Part shown: piece after piece, positions 53,467 through 62,558 of the stretch
How positions within the stretch are numbered: position 1 is the stretch's first letter
Layout: every line of letters starts with the position of its first letter
Source: Methylocystis sp.
GTDB taxonomy: Bacteria > Pseudomonadota > Alphaproteobacteria > Rhizobiales > Beijerinckiaceae
Reading direction: 5' to 3'
Length of the DNA stretch: 64,000 nt
Assembly: GCA_020252485.1 (NCBI GenBank)
Contig: JADCCX010000002.1
Span: 267,501-331,500 of the forward strand
Notes under the pieces: model-generated
Seen by the model: the letters and a program-made list of their open reading frames with translations, nothing else
The model's database searches: none
What the model was told of the DNA's origin: nothing
Position numbers and translations under genes: made by a program

Positions 53467-54111
53467 CTACGCCTGATCAAACCCACCGCTCCTGTTCAGG
53501 ATGACAGCCATCCGGGCCTGCAGACCGGGATCGGTAACCCGCCGGAAAAAGCAGTCGATGCTGTTGCGCGGTTCATCGGCGAACCACATCTCCGTGGTGA
53601 ACGCCTCGGCCCCTGCGACCTTCACCAGAACATGAATATGCGCGGTCCGGCGGATCAGCCCGAAATAGCAGTCATATCCGCCGGGACGAATGGTTCTGAA
53701 GCTGTAGCGCCCTTCGGCATCCGTTGCGGTCACGCCAAAGCCGGCAAAACCGGGGTCGGAGGCGCCCCCGTCTTCGACAAGGTAGATATTCCTGGCGTTG
53801 ACCGACCAGATCTCCACGACCGCACCGGCAAGAGGCCTGCCCACCACATCCATCACGCGGCCTGAGATCAGAATGTGCCTGCCTTCGGCGCGCCCTTCTG
53901 GCCGGGTGCGGGTCAGGTCGTTTGTCAAGAGTTCGGGAAGCGTGGTGCGCGCCGGCAGAAACGGAAGACCGGACGGATCTCGCGGATAGAATGGTCCGGC
54001 GGTCAGGAAAGGGGTTGGGGCCAATGTGTCCGAGGCCGACAGCCTGCCGGGCAGCAACAGGGCCGCAACAGCGGCCAGGATTCTCTTCAGAAGGGTGCGG
54101 CGATTGTTCAA
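53467..54111 (-). CDS. Exported intradiol ring-cleavage dioxygenase-like protein
   Basis: A 214-residue protein with an N-terminal signal (NNRRTLLKRILAAVAALLL, a double-Arg variant), TAGPFYPRDPSGLPF and the core LAGAVVEIWSVNARNIY, then TAHIHVLVKV with a ligand His. Family enzymes use Fe(III) and 2 Tyr/2 His to open catechol rings, but exported members often act on unknown phenolics. Follows the NmrA-like gene in the same direction. Confidence 0.75.
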   Translation of the reverse strand: MNNRRTLLKRILAAVAALLLPGRLSASDTLAPTPFLTAGPFYPRDPSGLPFLPARTTLPELLTNDLTRTRPEGRAEGRHILISGRVMDVVGRPLAGAVVEIWSVNARNIYLVEDGGASDPGFAGFGVTATDAEGRYSFRTIRPGGYDCYFGLIRRTAHIHVLVKVAGAEAFTTEMWFADEPRNSIDCFFRRVTDPGLQARMAVILNRSGGFDQA

Positions 54112-54156
54112 GGTCAGCTCAGTCTCGCGAACACCCCTCTTGATGTCGTATGATCG

Positions 54157-54543
54157 ATGCTGTTTGGTCCAAGTTTCTTATCCTGGAGTCTCATATTGGC
54201 CGATCCGGACGCGATCCTGAGCGACCTCGACTTTGAGGGCTGGTTCTTCTGCGAAAGCCAACTGACCGCTCCGTGGGGTCTGGCTCTGCCGGGAGGGCGG
54301 CTTGCGGCCCTCCATGCCGTGCTCGAAGGACGTTGCCGGATCGATCTGCGCGGCAATGGGGTGGCGCGTGAACTTCAAGCGGGCGACGTTGCGTTTCTTC
54401 CGCTGGATACGCCCCACGCCCTGCGGTCCGGCCCGGATGTGGAGGCGATCCACATGCCGGGCCGCACACGCTTCGTCGGGTCCGGAACCTCGTCGGCGAC
54501 CGAGCGTCTCTACGCGACGCTCCTGCACGAACTGACCCACTGA
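54157..54543 (+). pseudogene. AraC-type regulator, N-terminal cupin only (truncated)
   Basis: The 128 residues match the cupin_6 arabinose-binding-like domain of AraC regulators (LRGNGVARELQAGDVAFLPLDTPHALR) and end LYATLLHELTH without the two HTH motifs. A dispersed repeat starts 19 nt after the stop, perhaps linked to the loss. It may still bind ligand but not DNA. Confidence 0.6.
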
Positions 54544-54561
54544 ACGGGCAGGCGGCGGACT

Positions 54562-54664
54562 AGAGCGGTTGCCGATCTGACTGAATCAGATCGGCCGCTC
54601 TAAGCTCTTGATTTACCGCATTTTCTTTCGAAGAACCGGTATCCACTTCTTCGGAAAATGCTCT
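54562..54664 (+). repeat. Dispersed repeat A (~103 nt, hairpin-forming)
   Basis: Begins AGAGCGG and ends AATGCTCT, with the palindrome GATCTGACTGAATCAGATC and an ACCGGTATCCACTT core. A second, inverted copy lies at 56644-56747. Together they flank the MarR/nitroreductase operon. Confidence 0.7.
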
Positions 54665-54793
54665 ATCTCGACGGATTGCAGCCCGCCGATGGGGCTCACG
54701 GCAACGGCGAGTGGGAGGAGGCCGCCTGAGGGCGGCCGTTTCCACGTCGCGTGACACAGCATGAACCCTGCGGCGCCGCGCCATCAGACACGA

Positions 54794-55231
54794 TCAGTTC
54801 CGATCCGCGTCGAGAACGGCGCGCAAGGCTGCAAGCCGGGGAAGCAGCGCCGCCATATCGCCCGCCTCGGGCATGACCCGGATGCGCTCGGCCCAGGGCT
54901 GCGTGGCCGCGACGCAGGATTCCCGCATCGCACGGCCTGTTTCGGTGATCCGCACGATCTTCGAGCGGCCATCCGCCGGATCGGCTTGAATGGCGACAAG
55001 ACCCTTCTGCTCCAGCCGGTGGAGGGTGCTGGTCATCGTCCCCTTCGTCACCTGGAAGGCGCGCGCAAGCCGGGCCGGGGATTTCCCGTCGCCGACCCGC
55101 ACGCTATGATTGAGGACCGTAAATTGCGCGATTGTCATGCCCGAAGGCATCAGACGCTCGAACTGCGTCTGAGACAATTGCGCGATGATGCCGATCTCGG
55201 TGAAAAAGTTGAAGATCTCTGACGTCTTCAT
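54794..55231 (-). CDS. MarR-family regulator
   Basis: A 145-residue winged-helix protein: SPARLARAFQVTKGTMTSTLHRL is the recognition region and IQADPADGRSKIVRITETGRA the wing with the conserved DxR. The start overlaps the nitroreductase stop (ATGA), so the two form one operon. A palindromic site lies before the operon. Confidence 0.9.
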   Translation of the reverse strand: MKTSEIFNFFTEIGIIAQLSQTQFERLMPSGMTIAQFTVLNHSVRVGDGKSPARLARAFQVTKGTMTSTLHRLEQKGLVAIQADPADGRSKIVRITETGRAMRESCVAATQPWAERIRVMPEAGDMAALLPRLAALRAVLDADRN

Positions 55232-56379
55232 GCGCGGATCAGCTTTTCCTCCAAAGGCCAGCGCGGGGTTGGCGGAACTGGGTTGGCATAGCCGAGCCGC
55301 GCGAGCATCTGAAGCGTTTCATCCGGCCCCACACGACAGAGGCGGCGTGCCTCGGCGAATAAAGCGGCCATTTCCGGATATTCCTGCAAGGCCTGGCTGA
55401 CTGGGTGCAGGCCAAGGCCGAGCTGCGTCGCCAGAAGATTGAGCCGGACATAACTGCGTCCCGCCGCGAGTTGGTGGCTCCGGCTGTTGCCGAGCCCGGT
55501 CAGCCAGACAAAGCCGGGCGTTGCCTCGAAAAGCTGGCGATATTTCTCGACCTGGTTCTTCGTGCTGCTCGATTGGGGATTGCGCGCCTCCTCGCGGACC
55601 CTGTCGGCTCCCAGCAGGCTCAGCGTTTCGAAGAGCGGTCCGGACAGCGAGATTCCATCGGGATTGGCGTCAATCTCCCGCGAGCCAACCCGCAGCACAT
55701 CGATGCTCTCGCCCAACGCCAGAGGGGTGTTGAACTCCAGCGCGAACGCAGCCGTGACGAGGTCGCGCAGGGCCCGGACTTCGTTCTCGCTCCTGGCATG
55801 ATCGAAACGAACGAGAGAAGAGGCAGAGCCACCCAAAGTCACGAGATTCCCTGCCGTGACCGGTCGCGTCAGATCATAAGGCACCTTGGCCGAACGCCGG
55901 TCGCGGATGACCGCCGCAAGCGGATCGGCGACCAGCCCCGGTTGCGAAACAAAGCGCAGGCGCGCAACCGGGCGGGAATCGAGCCGAGGTTCGCCCGCCC
56001 CGTCCGGAAAGGCCTCAACCTCCATGCGCATGCCCCGGCGCGACGCGGCGACGGCCGCAAGCTCGATGAAGCAGCCGAATCCGATCACGATCTGCCGATC
56101 GAAAGGATCCGTCTGCGGCAGGCGCCGCTCCAGATCGCAGGTCAGTTCGGCCTGATCCGTGCCGATGAGCCTGATCCTCCAGGGCTGCAGGTTATGCGGG
56201 TTGGGCGCCAGGATGGCGTGCCGGAAGGCATCGAGCCGGGGATCGAGATTTGACCCGTCCACTGTTTTCCATGGCTCATAGGCCCGCTTTGGAACCTGTG
56301 TGACGCGCCATGCCGCTCCGGCGCCGACCAAGGCCAGCGTTCCGCCAATTCCCAGAATGAGATTGCGGCGAGAAACCAT
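55228..56379 (-). CDS. Exported nitroreductase-like (Acg-type) flavoprotein
   Basis: A 383-residue protein with a twin-arginine-like signal (SRRNLILGIGGTLALVGAG) and a nitroreductase fold: RHAILAPNPHNLQPWRI (FMN binding), IGFGCFIELAAVAASRRGM and a second GRSYVRLNLLATQLGLGLHP. Acg-like proteins bind FMN and may reduce quinones or nitro compounds in the periplasm. ATG has AAGGAGAT upstream. First gene of an operon with MarR. Confidence 0.82.
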   Translation of the reverse strand: MVSRRNLILGIGGTLALVGAGAAWRVTQVPKRAYEPWKTVDGSNLDPRLDAFRHAILAPNPHNLQPWRIRLIGTDQAELTCDLERRLPQTDPFDRQIVIGFGCFIELAAVAASRRGMRMEVEAFPDGAGEPRLDSRPVARLRFVSQPGLVADPLAAVIRDRRSAKVPYDLTRPVTAGNLVTLGGSASSLVRFDHARSENEVRALRDLVTAAFALEFNTPLALGESIDVLRVGSREIDANPDGISLSGPLFETLSLLGADRVREEARNPQSSSTKNQVEKYRQLFEATPGFVWLTGLGNSRSHQLAAGRSYVRLNLLATQLGLGLHPVSQALQEYPEMAALFAEARRLCRVGPDETLQMLARLGYANPVPPTPRWPLEEKLIRA

Positions 56380-56400
56380 CTGTATCTCCTTTGTTTTGAC

Positions 56401-56428
56401 ATCAAACCAATTATGGTTTGATATCAAA
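56401..56428. promoter_or_regulatory. MarR operator
   Basis: A 9-bp inverted repeat ATCAAACCA / TGGTTTGAT with a 4-nt spacer, overlapping the palindrome TTTGATATCAAA. It lies 22 nt before the nitroreductase start, where MarR could block transcription of its own operon. Confidence 0.7.
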
Positions 56429-56643
56429 CTATCATGCTGGCTGCAAGGGGGAGCTGCACCTTGTCCGAAAAAGCGAGCCGGTGAAGGTCATCGCTGGTTC
56501 GTGCGGCGCGATTCCACCCACACGTTGAGGCAACGCAAAGCCGGTCCGGATCTTGCACCCGGGCAGGGGGAGAGTGACCGCCGTTTGCGGCCATCGCTGC
56601 CGGGCCGGGCCGGGCATGATCCCGGGCTGGAAACATCCAGGCC

Positions 56644-56747
56644 AGAGCATTTTCCGGCCAAGTGGATACCGGTTGGTCGAAGAAAATGCGTGAAATAACA
56701 AGGAATGAGAGCGGAGGGCCTGATTCAATCAGATCGGAATCCGCTCT
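56644..56747 (-). repeat. Dispersed repeat B (inverted relative to A)
   Basis: Roughly three-quarters identical to the reverse complement of repeat A, including the ACCGGTATCCACTT core and the TGATTGAATCA stem. It ends at CTCT, overlapping the MITE by two bases. The preceding 56429-56643 shows no gene. Confidence 0.7.
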
Positions 56748-56864
56748 AGCAGGCTGCTGAAAAACACATTTTTGACACACCGCGATTCCGGTTTGAACCC
56801 CGTTCGAATCCGTTATGTTTCCGGTTTGGACCTGTCGTTTTGGACTTTTTCAGCAGCCTGCTAG
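56746..56864. mobile_element. MITE-like element, 119 bp
   Basis: Perfect 19-bp terminal inverted repeats beginning CTAGCAGGCTGCTGAAAAA. The interior is non-coding with two CCGGTTTG copies. CTAG at both ends suggests a CTAG-targeting parent transposase. The right end supplies the stop codon of the adjacent membrane protein gene. Confidence 0.8.
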
Positions 56865-57568
56865 AAGATCTTGCGCACGGCGAGGAACCCGGCCGCACCG
56901 AGCCAGAACGGCCCCGCAACGCCGGCAATGAGCGGAATGATCTCCCCGCTGTTCCCGAAGCTGAAACCAAAGAGTTCACCCGAGGACACCAGATAGAGAA
57001 TGCCGATCACCACCCCGATCCATCCGAGCGGACGGGGGAGGTTGCGTGTCCGGGAGATGACGAGACCGACCAGAACGAACCAGCCTCCGCCGAGAACATT
57101 GACCGCGACGTCCTCGGTCGCGGTGTTCAGGACGGCACCAATCATTCGATAGCTCGCGAATGTGGCGGTGCCCATCGTTGCATCCGCCCCGGGCGCATGC
57201 GCGGCGAGCAGCAATGGAATGAGCGTCAGGTAGGCACCCCACCACAGGGGCCGAAGGGGCAGCGAGGCCCAGACAAGGCCGAAGGCAATGTGGCGGCCGA
57301 TCCTCTGATCGGCGTGGTCGGAGAAAGCGGCCTGGGTGATGATCAGCATCATGGGGACCGCAAGCAGGTAACCGATCAGCGCCGATACCAGCGCCGCCTG
57401 CACGGTTCCCCCGCGGTTTTTCAGCAGGGAAAGGACCTCGGCAGCCGGGGCGCTTTCGAGGCTGAAGAAATTCAGGACGGCCAAGAGTGTCGTCAGGCCA
57501 TAGGCAAGTGCGAGGAACCCGGCGAGAACGACCGCGTAGGCTATGGCGCGATTGAGGCTGGCAGGCAT
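56861..57568 (-). CDS. DUF4386-like membrane protein
   Basis: A 235-residue protein with about six transmembrane helices (IAYAVVLAGFLALAYGLTTLL, AALVSALIGYLLAVPMMLII, LGWIGVVIGILYLVSSGELF). Its last codons and TAG lie at the MITE edge, so the C-terminus may have been altered slightly. Divergent from a TetR gene 250 nt away, a typical regulator-target pair. Function unknown. No ORF between 57569 and 57818. Confidence 0.7.
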   Translation of the reverse strand: MPASLNRAIAYAVVLAGFLALAYGLTTLLAVLNFFSLESAPAAEVLSLLKNRGGTVQAALVSALIGYLLAVPMMLIITQAAFSDHADQRIGRHIAFGLVWASLPLRPLWWGAYLTLIPLLLAAHAPGADATMGTATFASYRMIGAVLNTATEDVAVNVLGGGWFVLVGLVISRTRNLPRPLGWIGVVIGILYLVSSGELFGFSFGNSGEIIPLIAGVAGPFWLGAAGFLAVRKIF

Positions 57569-57818
57569 CGGAAAGGCCCTTTCGAAGGGGATTGAGGTTG
57601 CGCGTCGCGGTTTGTCGGAGAAGCACTGGGGACCGCCTTCGCCAAGCGGAGTTGCCCCAGACCAGTGAACTTGGCCGGGACGGCCCGTACAAAGCGGCCC
57701 CTGCGACAGAGAACGGGGCTTCGATGGACGTGCGCAACGCCATAACTTTCCAACGGTAAGTTTTTTCCATGCCCTTCTGGCCATTGTCAAGTTTCTCCTT
57801 CGCGGCCAGTATGCCGGC

Positions 57819-58463
57819 ATGACCGTGACGGCTAAGGTGAAGGGCCGCCACCACCATGGGGCGCTGCGACGCGCTCTGCTTGATGCGGTGGCTGAAATCG
57901 TGATCGAGGAGGGGCCGGAGGCTGTGACGCTGCGTGAATGTGCGCGCCGGGCCGGCGTCTCGCATGCGGCCGCCGCGCCGCATTTCGGCGACAAGCGCGG
58001 GCTGCTCACCGCCTTCGCAACGGAGGGCGAGACACGACTGGCCGAGGCCATGCTGGCGGCGCTCGGCGCTTTGCCAGGAGGATCCGCGCCCGAGGCGCGG
58101 CTTGCCGCCACTGGCCGCGGCTATATCGTCTTTGCACGCAGCTGGCCGGCACATTTTCGGCTCAAGTGTCGCGCCAATCTGATCGACCGCACCAATCGCG
58201 ACTGGTGCGAGGCAGCGGAACGGCCGTTCGCCCTCCTCTCGGAGGCGCTGGTCGCTGCTGCGCCCGATCACGATGCCCGTGCCCGGCGCGCGCGGCTTAC
58301 CCTTGCCTGGGCGAGCGTTCACGGCTTCAGCGCGCTCCGCGCCGAGGGCTCCGGCAGCGATCTCTGGCGGCCGGAGGAGCGCGCAACTGTGGTCGAGGAG
58401 GATCTCCTGGCGCTGATCATCTCAGCCTGCACTTCGCCTGCTCCAACCCGACAGACAGAATGA
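57819..58463 (+). CDS. TetR/AcrR-family regulator
   Basis: A 214-residue protein with an N-terminal TetR HTH (VTLRECARRAGVSHAAAAPHFGDK) and a WHG-type ligand domain containing LAWASVHGFSAL. It probably controls the divergent membrane protein gene. Confidence 0.9.
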   Translation: MTVTAKVKGRHHHGALRRALLDAVAEIVIEEGPEAVTLRECARRAGVSHAAAAPHFGDKRGLLTAFATEGETRLAEAMLAALGALPGGSAPEARLAATGRGYIVFARSWPAHFRLKCRANLIDRTNRDWCEAAERPFALLSEALVAAAPDHDARARRARLTLAWASVHGFSALRAEGSGSDLWRPEERATVVEEDLLALIISACTSPAPTRQTE

Positions 58464-58544
58464 GGCTCCCGGACTATTCTGACCTTGCCGCTGAAGAACG
58501 TCTCCCAAGGCTGAATGTGCATCATCAGTTTTGGAGGACCGGAT

Positions 58545-58814
58545 ATGAAGAGAATCGTGCGGGCGCGCTACACGCTGGAGTTCAAACAGGAGGCGGTTCG
58601 GCTGGTTCGGGGCGGTCAATCGCCGTCCTCGGTTGCGAGGGGCCTGGGCGTTTCGGCGCAATCGATTGATGATTGGGTGAAGGCGGAACCTGTCAGCGGC
58701 CGGAAGGAGGCCAAGGGCAAGCCGGTGAATGCAGACCAGATGGAGATTGCACGGCTGAAAGCCGAACTGGCGAAGATGCGGATGGAGCGCGGCATCCTCA
58801 AAAGCCGTCCGTGA
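58545..58814 (+). pseudogene. IS3-family OrfA, remnant
   Basis: 89 residues of OrfA with the HTH (SVARGLGVSAQSIDDWV) and a zipper region ending ERGILKSRP, where intact relatives continue after ERDILKKA. No OrfB follows. The downstream 58815-58969 contains nothing recognised. Confidence 0.8.
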
Positions 58815-58969
58815 AGAATAAGCAATCCTCTGACAGCGTTGATGCTTTTCAGATTTTGACTGATAGGCGTTCGCCGGTTTTCACGCTCGAAGCATTTGTT
58901 TTCTGGCGAATTGCTATGGGTGAAAAAGCGTGATTCCATTGTCGTTTTTGCGGCGATGGAGGTGCTTCG

Positions 58970-59232
58970 ATGCGTCCCAGAGAGGTTTGTGCGACGGGAG
59001 CGGCGGATTTGTTCCGCTCGCGTCTGGATCAGATTATCGACATGCGCCACGCGCTGGTTAAGCTTTCGGGCGTGATCGACTGGCGCTTTCTGGAGGAGCG
59101 TTTCGGCGCGGCCTAGACCTACCTGATCGCGCACCAGCGCTATGCCCATGCCAAGCAGTTCAAGCGGGCCAACAAGGCGCTGAAGGCGCTGCGAACCCTG
59201 CTGGGCCGCGTCATCCCCGCCATCGACGACCT
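58970..59232 (+). pseudogene. IS5-type transposase, internally deleted remnant
   Basis: ATG-led frame RPREVCATGAADLFRSRLDQ and VIDWRFLEERFGAA matches the transposase start. After an internal TAG the frame resumes directly at the C-terminal part (HAKQFKRANKALKALRTLLGR), so most of the catalytic region is deleted. It abuts the 3' end of the UDP-glucose dehydrogenase gene. Confidence 0.68.
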
Positions 59233-60540
59233 TCAGCGCCGCCCGATGCTGAAGTAACTGAGGCCGTGCTTGCGCACCTCGTCCGGCGCGTAGATGTTGC
59301 GGAGATCGATCACGACCGGCGTCCGCAGCAGATCCTTGATCCGCCGCATGTCGAGGCCGCGGAACTCCTCCCACTCGGTGACGATCACCAGGGCGTCCGC
59401 GTCCCTGATGCAGGCCTCGGGATTGGGCGCATATTCCACGTTGCTGAGAATCTGGCGCGCCTGCTCCATGCCTTCGGGATCGAAAGCCACGATCTTGGCG
59501 CCGTGATCCTGCAGCCCCTGGATGATCACGAGCGAGGGCGCGTCGCGCATATCATCGGTGTTCGGCTTGAAGGTGAGGCCGAGGATGGCGATCCGCTTGC
59601 CCCGCACCTCGCCGCCCATGGCATTGATGACGCGGCGCGCCATGGCGCGTTTGCGCTGGCCGTTCACGCTTGCCACAGTCTCGATAATGCGGGTCGGCGC
59701 GCCATGGTCCTGCGCCGTCTTGATCAGCGCCAGGGTGTCCTTCGGAAAGCAGGAGCCGCCATAGCCTGGGCCGCTGTGCAGGAACTTGGTTCCGATCCGG
59801 TTGTCGAGCCCGATACCGCGCGCCACCTGCTGGACATCGGCGCCGACCGCCTCGCACAGATCCGCCATCTCGTTGATGAAGGTGATCTTCATGGCGAGAA
59901 AGGCATTGCCCGCATATTTGATCAACTCTGATGTCCGGCGATCCGTGAAGAGCAACGGCGCCTGGTTGAGGTAAAGCGGACGATAGATCTCGCGCATAAG
60001 ATCGCGCGCCCGCTCATCATCAGCGCCGACGACGATCCGGTCCGGGCGCTTGAAATCATTGATCGCGGCGCCCTCGCGCAGAAACTCGGGGTTGGAGACC
60101 ACGGAGAAGGCGGCATCCGGCCGCTTCTCGCGGATGATGCGCGCCACCTCGTCGCCTGTGCCGACCGGAACCGTCGATTTGGTGACGATCACGGCATAGC
60201 CGGTCAACGCGGCTGCGATTTCGGAGGCGGCGGCATAGACGTAACTGAGGTCTGCATGGCCGTCGCCGCGGCGGGAGGGCGTGCCGACCGCGATGAAGAT
60301 GGCTTCCGCGCCGGGTATGGCCGCCTTCAGGTCCGTCGTGAACGCGAGACGGCCTCCCTTGACATTCTTGGCGACAAGTTCGGCGAGGCCCGGCTCGAAG
60401 ATCGGCATCACGCCGCTCTCGAGCTGGGCGATTTTGCCCGCGTCCTTGTCGACGCAAATCACGTCATGGCCAAAATCGGCGAAACAGGCGCCGGAAACCA
60501 GGCCCACATAGCCCGACCCCACCATGACAATGCGCGTCAT
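59233..60540 (-). CDS. ugd: UDP-glucose 6-dehydrogenase
   Basis: A 435-residue enzyme that oxidises UDP-glucose to UDP-glucuronate for surface polysaccharides. NAD motif VGSGYVGLVSGACF (residues 7-20), STVPVGTG, FLREGAAINDF, the lysine in ELIKYAGNAFLAMKI, and catalytic Cys in GPGYGGSCFPKD are all present. The length is normal. Single gene with a weak AGGAG site. Confidence 0.95.
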   Translation of the reverse strand: MTRIVMVGSGYVGLVSGACFADFGHDVICVDKDAGKIAQLESGVMPIFEPGLAELVAKNVKGGRLAFTTDLKAAIPGAEAIFIAVGTPSRRGDGHADLSYVYAAASEIAAALTGYAVIVTKSTVPVGTGDEVARIIREKRPDAAFSVVSNPEFLREGAAINDFKRPDRIVVGADDERARDLMREIYRPLYLNQAPLLFTDRRTSELIKYAGNAFLAMKITFINEMADLCEAVGADVQQVARGIGLDNRIGTKFLHSGPGYGGSCFPKDTLALIKTAQDHGAPTRIIETVASVNGQRKRAMARRVINAMGGEVRGKRIAILGLTFKPNTDDMRDAPSLVIIQGLQDHGAKIVAFDPEGMEQARQILSNVEYAPNPEACIRDADALVIVTEWEEFRGLDMRRIKDLLRTPVVIDLRNIYAPDEVRKHGLSYFSIGRR

Positions 60541-60627
60541 TCTTGAACTGCTCCTTTGTGAGGCCGCGGCCTTGGGAATGCTCTAACAGCCGCTCCCGCG
60601 CCGCGCCAGAGACCAGTCGCGGAGGCG

Positions 60628-61494
60628 TCAGGCGGCCTTAACCTGCCGCAGCAGGAACACTTCGCGGAAAGCATCCGCGAGCCGCGCTGCGGCGGCAGAA
60701 GGGCGCAGCGGCATCAGCAGCGCGATCTCTGCGCTCGGCAGGTCAGGGAGGCCGGCGTCCTTGCCGAGCCGGCGAAGCGTCGCAGGGACCGTGCTTTCCT
60801 CCAGCGCCGTGATGCAGAAACCGCTCTCGACAGCCGAGACGACCCCTGCCGTATGCGACGAGACGTAAGCAATCCGGTGGTGCAGCTGGGCGCGGTCCAG
60901 CGCAGCGAGGATGCGCGGCCGCATGCGGCAGGTTTCGGAGAAGAGGGCGAGCGGCAGCGGCGATTCCAGTTCCGGCCGGTGCCCGCGCGCAGCGACCCAG
61001 ATCATCGGGTCGGCGCGCAGCAATTCGCCAACGGGTTTCAGATGGTCGCGCGTGATCACGGCGATATCGGATTTGCCCGCAGCGAAATCGGCCTCGATCT
61101 GCCGGGAAAGGTCGCAACGCACCTCGATTTCCACCTGCGGATGCTCGCGGGCGAAGCGCGCCACGATCGGGCGCAGAAAGACATCGACATAATCGTCGGG
61201 CATGCCCAGCCGCACGCGCCCTTGCGTCGGCGCGCCCTTGATGTCGTCGAGCATCAGGCGCTCCTGCTGCAGCCAGCGCCGGGCGCGGCCGACAAGCTTC
61301 TCGCCGACGGCTGTCAGGGTCACGCCGCGCGCTCCGCGCTCCAGCAGGCGTTGGCCGAAATCCTTCTCGAGATCGGCGATGCGGGTCGAAACGGCGGATT
61401 GGGTGCGGCCCAATTTTTCGGCAGCCGCCGTGAAGCCGCCAAGGTCCGCGACCGTGATCAGCATTTCGAGCGCAAAGGGGTCCACATGGCGCAT
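60628..61494 (-). CDS. LysR-family regulator
   Basis: A 288-residue LTTR with HTH ADLGGFTAAAEKLGRTQSAVST and a substrate domain. Divergent from the EamA transporter with a 137-nt spacer containing AT-rich sequence, so it likely controls that gene. Confidence 0.9.
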   Translation of the reverse strand: MRHVDPFALEMLITVADLGGFTAAAEKLGRTQSAVSTRIADLEKDFGQRLLERGARGVTLTAVGEKLVGRARRWLQQERLMLDDIKGAPTQGRVRLGMPDDYVDVFLRPIVARFAREHPQVEIEVRCDLSRQIEADFAAGKSDIAVITRDHLKPVGELLRADPMIWVAARGHRPELESPLPLALFSETCRMRPRILAALDRAQLHHRIAYVSSHTAGVVSAVESGFCITALEESTVPATLRRLGKDAGLPDLPSAEIALLMPLRPSAAAARLADAFREVFLLRQVKAA

Positions 61495-61631
61495 CGCCGA
61501 CTCCCTCCATCGGTAAAAACGATCAGAAGATCATAACAATCTGATTTACGCATGGCGAGCATTTTTGTACCGGTGCGCGGCCTGCGAGCCCCGATATGGT
61601 GCGCCGATGGGCCTCGAAAGCGCACTGCTGC

Positions 61632-62555
61632 ATGACTTCCGCATCGACATCGCCGCTCATTGAGACCGCCAGCCGCGAACGTAGGCTGCGCGACTTTTTC
61701 CTGCTGTTGATGGGCGCGACGGCCATCGGCAATTCGTCGGTTCTGGTCCGATTGGCCGAGACCGATCCGGCGGCCACCGCCTTCTGGCGCATGGCCTTCG
61801 CTCTGCCCGTCTTCGTGGTCTGGGCGGCGCTGGAACGGCGCGGGACGGCCAGCGAAAGCCTCAAGGCCAGCCTTGATCCACGGCTTGTCTGGGCCTGCAT
61901 TGCGGCAGGCCTCTCCTTCGCCGTCGATATGACGCTGTCGAACATCGCGCTTGGCCTGACGACGATGACGAGCTTCATCATCCTGGTGCATCTCGCGCCG
62001 GTTGTCGTCGTTGCCGTGGCCTGGGTCTGGTTCCGCGAAAGACCGAGCCTCGGAATCATCATGGCGCTCGGGCTCGCCATCGCCGGCGCGGCCTTGCTTG
62101 TGCAATCCGGCCGCGTCAGCGCCACGCCCCGCAATGCCATGCTGGGGGACATGGCTTCGGTCGCCGCTGCCTTCGGTTACGCCGGCTTCATTCTGGCGAC
62201 ACGGCGGGCGCGGCTTTTTGGTTCAACAGGGTTGATTTCGCTGATAACCGCCCTGTCATGCGCCGTCTTCTGTCTGATCTTTTCGTTCCTGATGGGCGAA
62301 TCGCCCTGGCCGCCTTCCGCCTATTCCTACCTGATGCTGGCCATCATGGGGGTCGTTTGCCACGCCTTCGGGCAGGGGCTCTCGGCCTATTCCATGGGCA
62401 GTCTCGGCGCATCCGTGACGTCGATCGTGCTGGTCTACGGCGTCGCCGTCACCGTGGCCGGCGGCTGGCTCTTTTTCGGCGAGGTCCCGAACCTCCTGCA
62501 GGTGGCGGGCGGCGTGCTGGTGCTTGCCGCCGTCATCCTCTGCCGGCCGCGCTGA
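61632..62555 (+). CDS. EamA/DMT-family transporter
   Basis: About 307 residues with ten predicted helices in two EamA halves (LLLMGATAIGNSSVLVRLAE, then ASVAAAFGYAGFILATRRAR). Such permeases export amino acids or metabolites. ATG at TSASTSPLIE is preferred since the earlier start adds a non-hydrophobic, poorly conserved stretch. Confidence 0.85.
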   Translation: MTSASTSPLIETASRERRLRDFFLLLMGATAIGNSSVLVRLAETDPAATAFWRMAFALPVFVVWAALERRGTASESLKASLDPRLVWACIAAGLSFAVDMTLSNIALGLTTMTSFIILVHLAPVVVVAVAWVWFRERPSLGIIMALGLAIAGAALLVQSGRVSATPRNAMLGDMASVAAAFGYAGFILATRRARLFGSTGLISLITALSCAVFCLIFSFLMGESPWPPSAYSYLMLAIMGVVCHAFGQGLSAYSMGSLGASVTSIVLVYGVAVTVAGGWLFFGEVPNLLQVAGGVLVLAAVILCRPR

Positions 62556-62558
62556 GCG

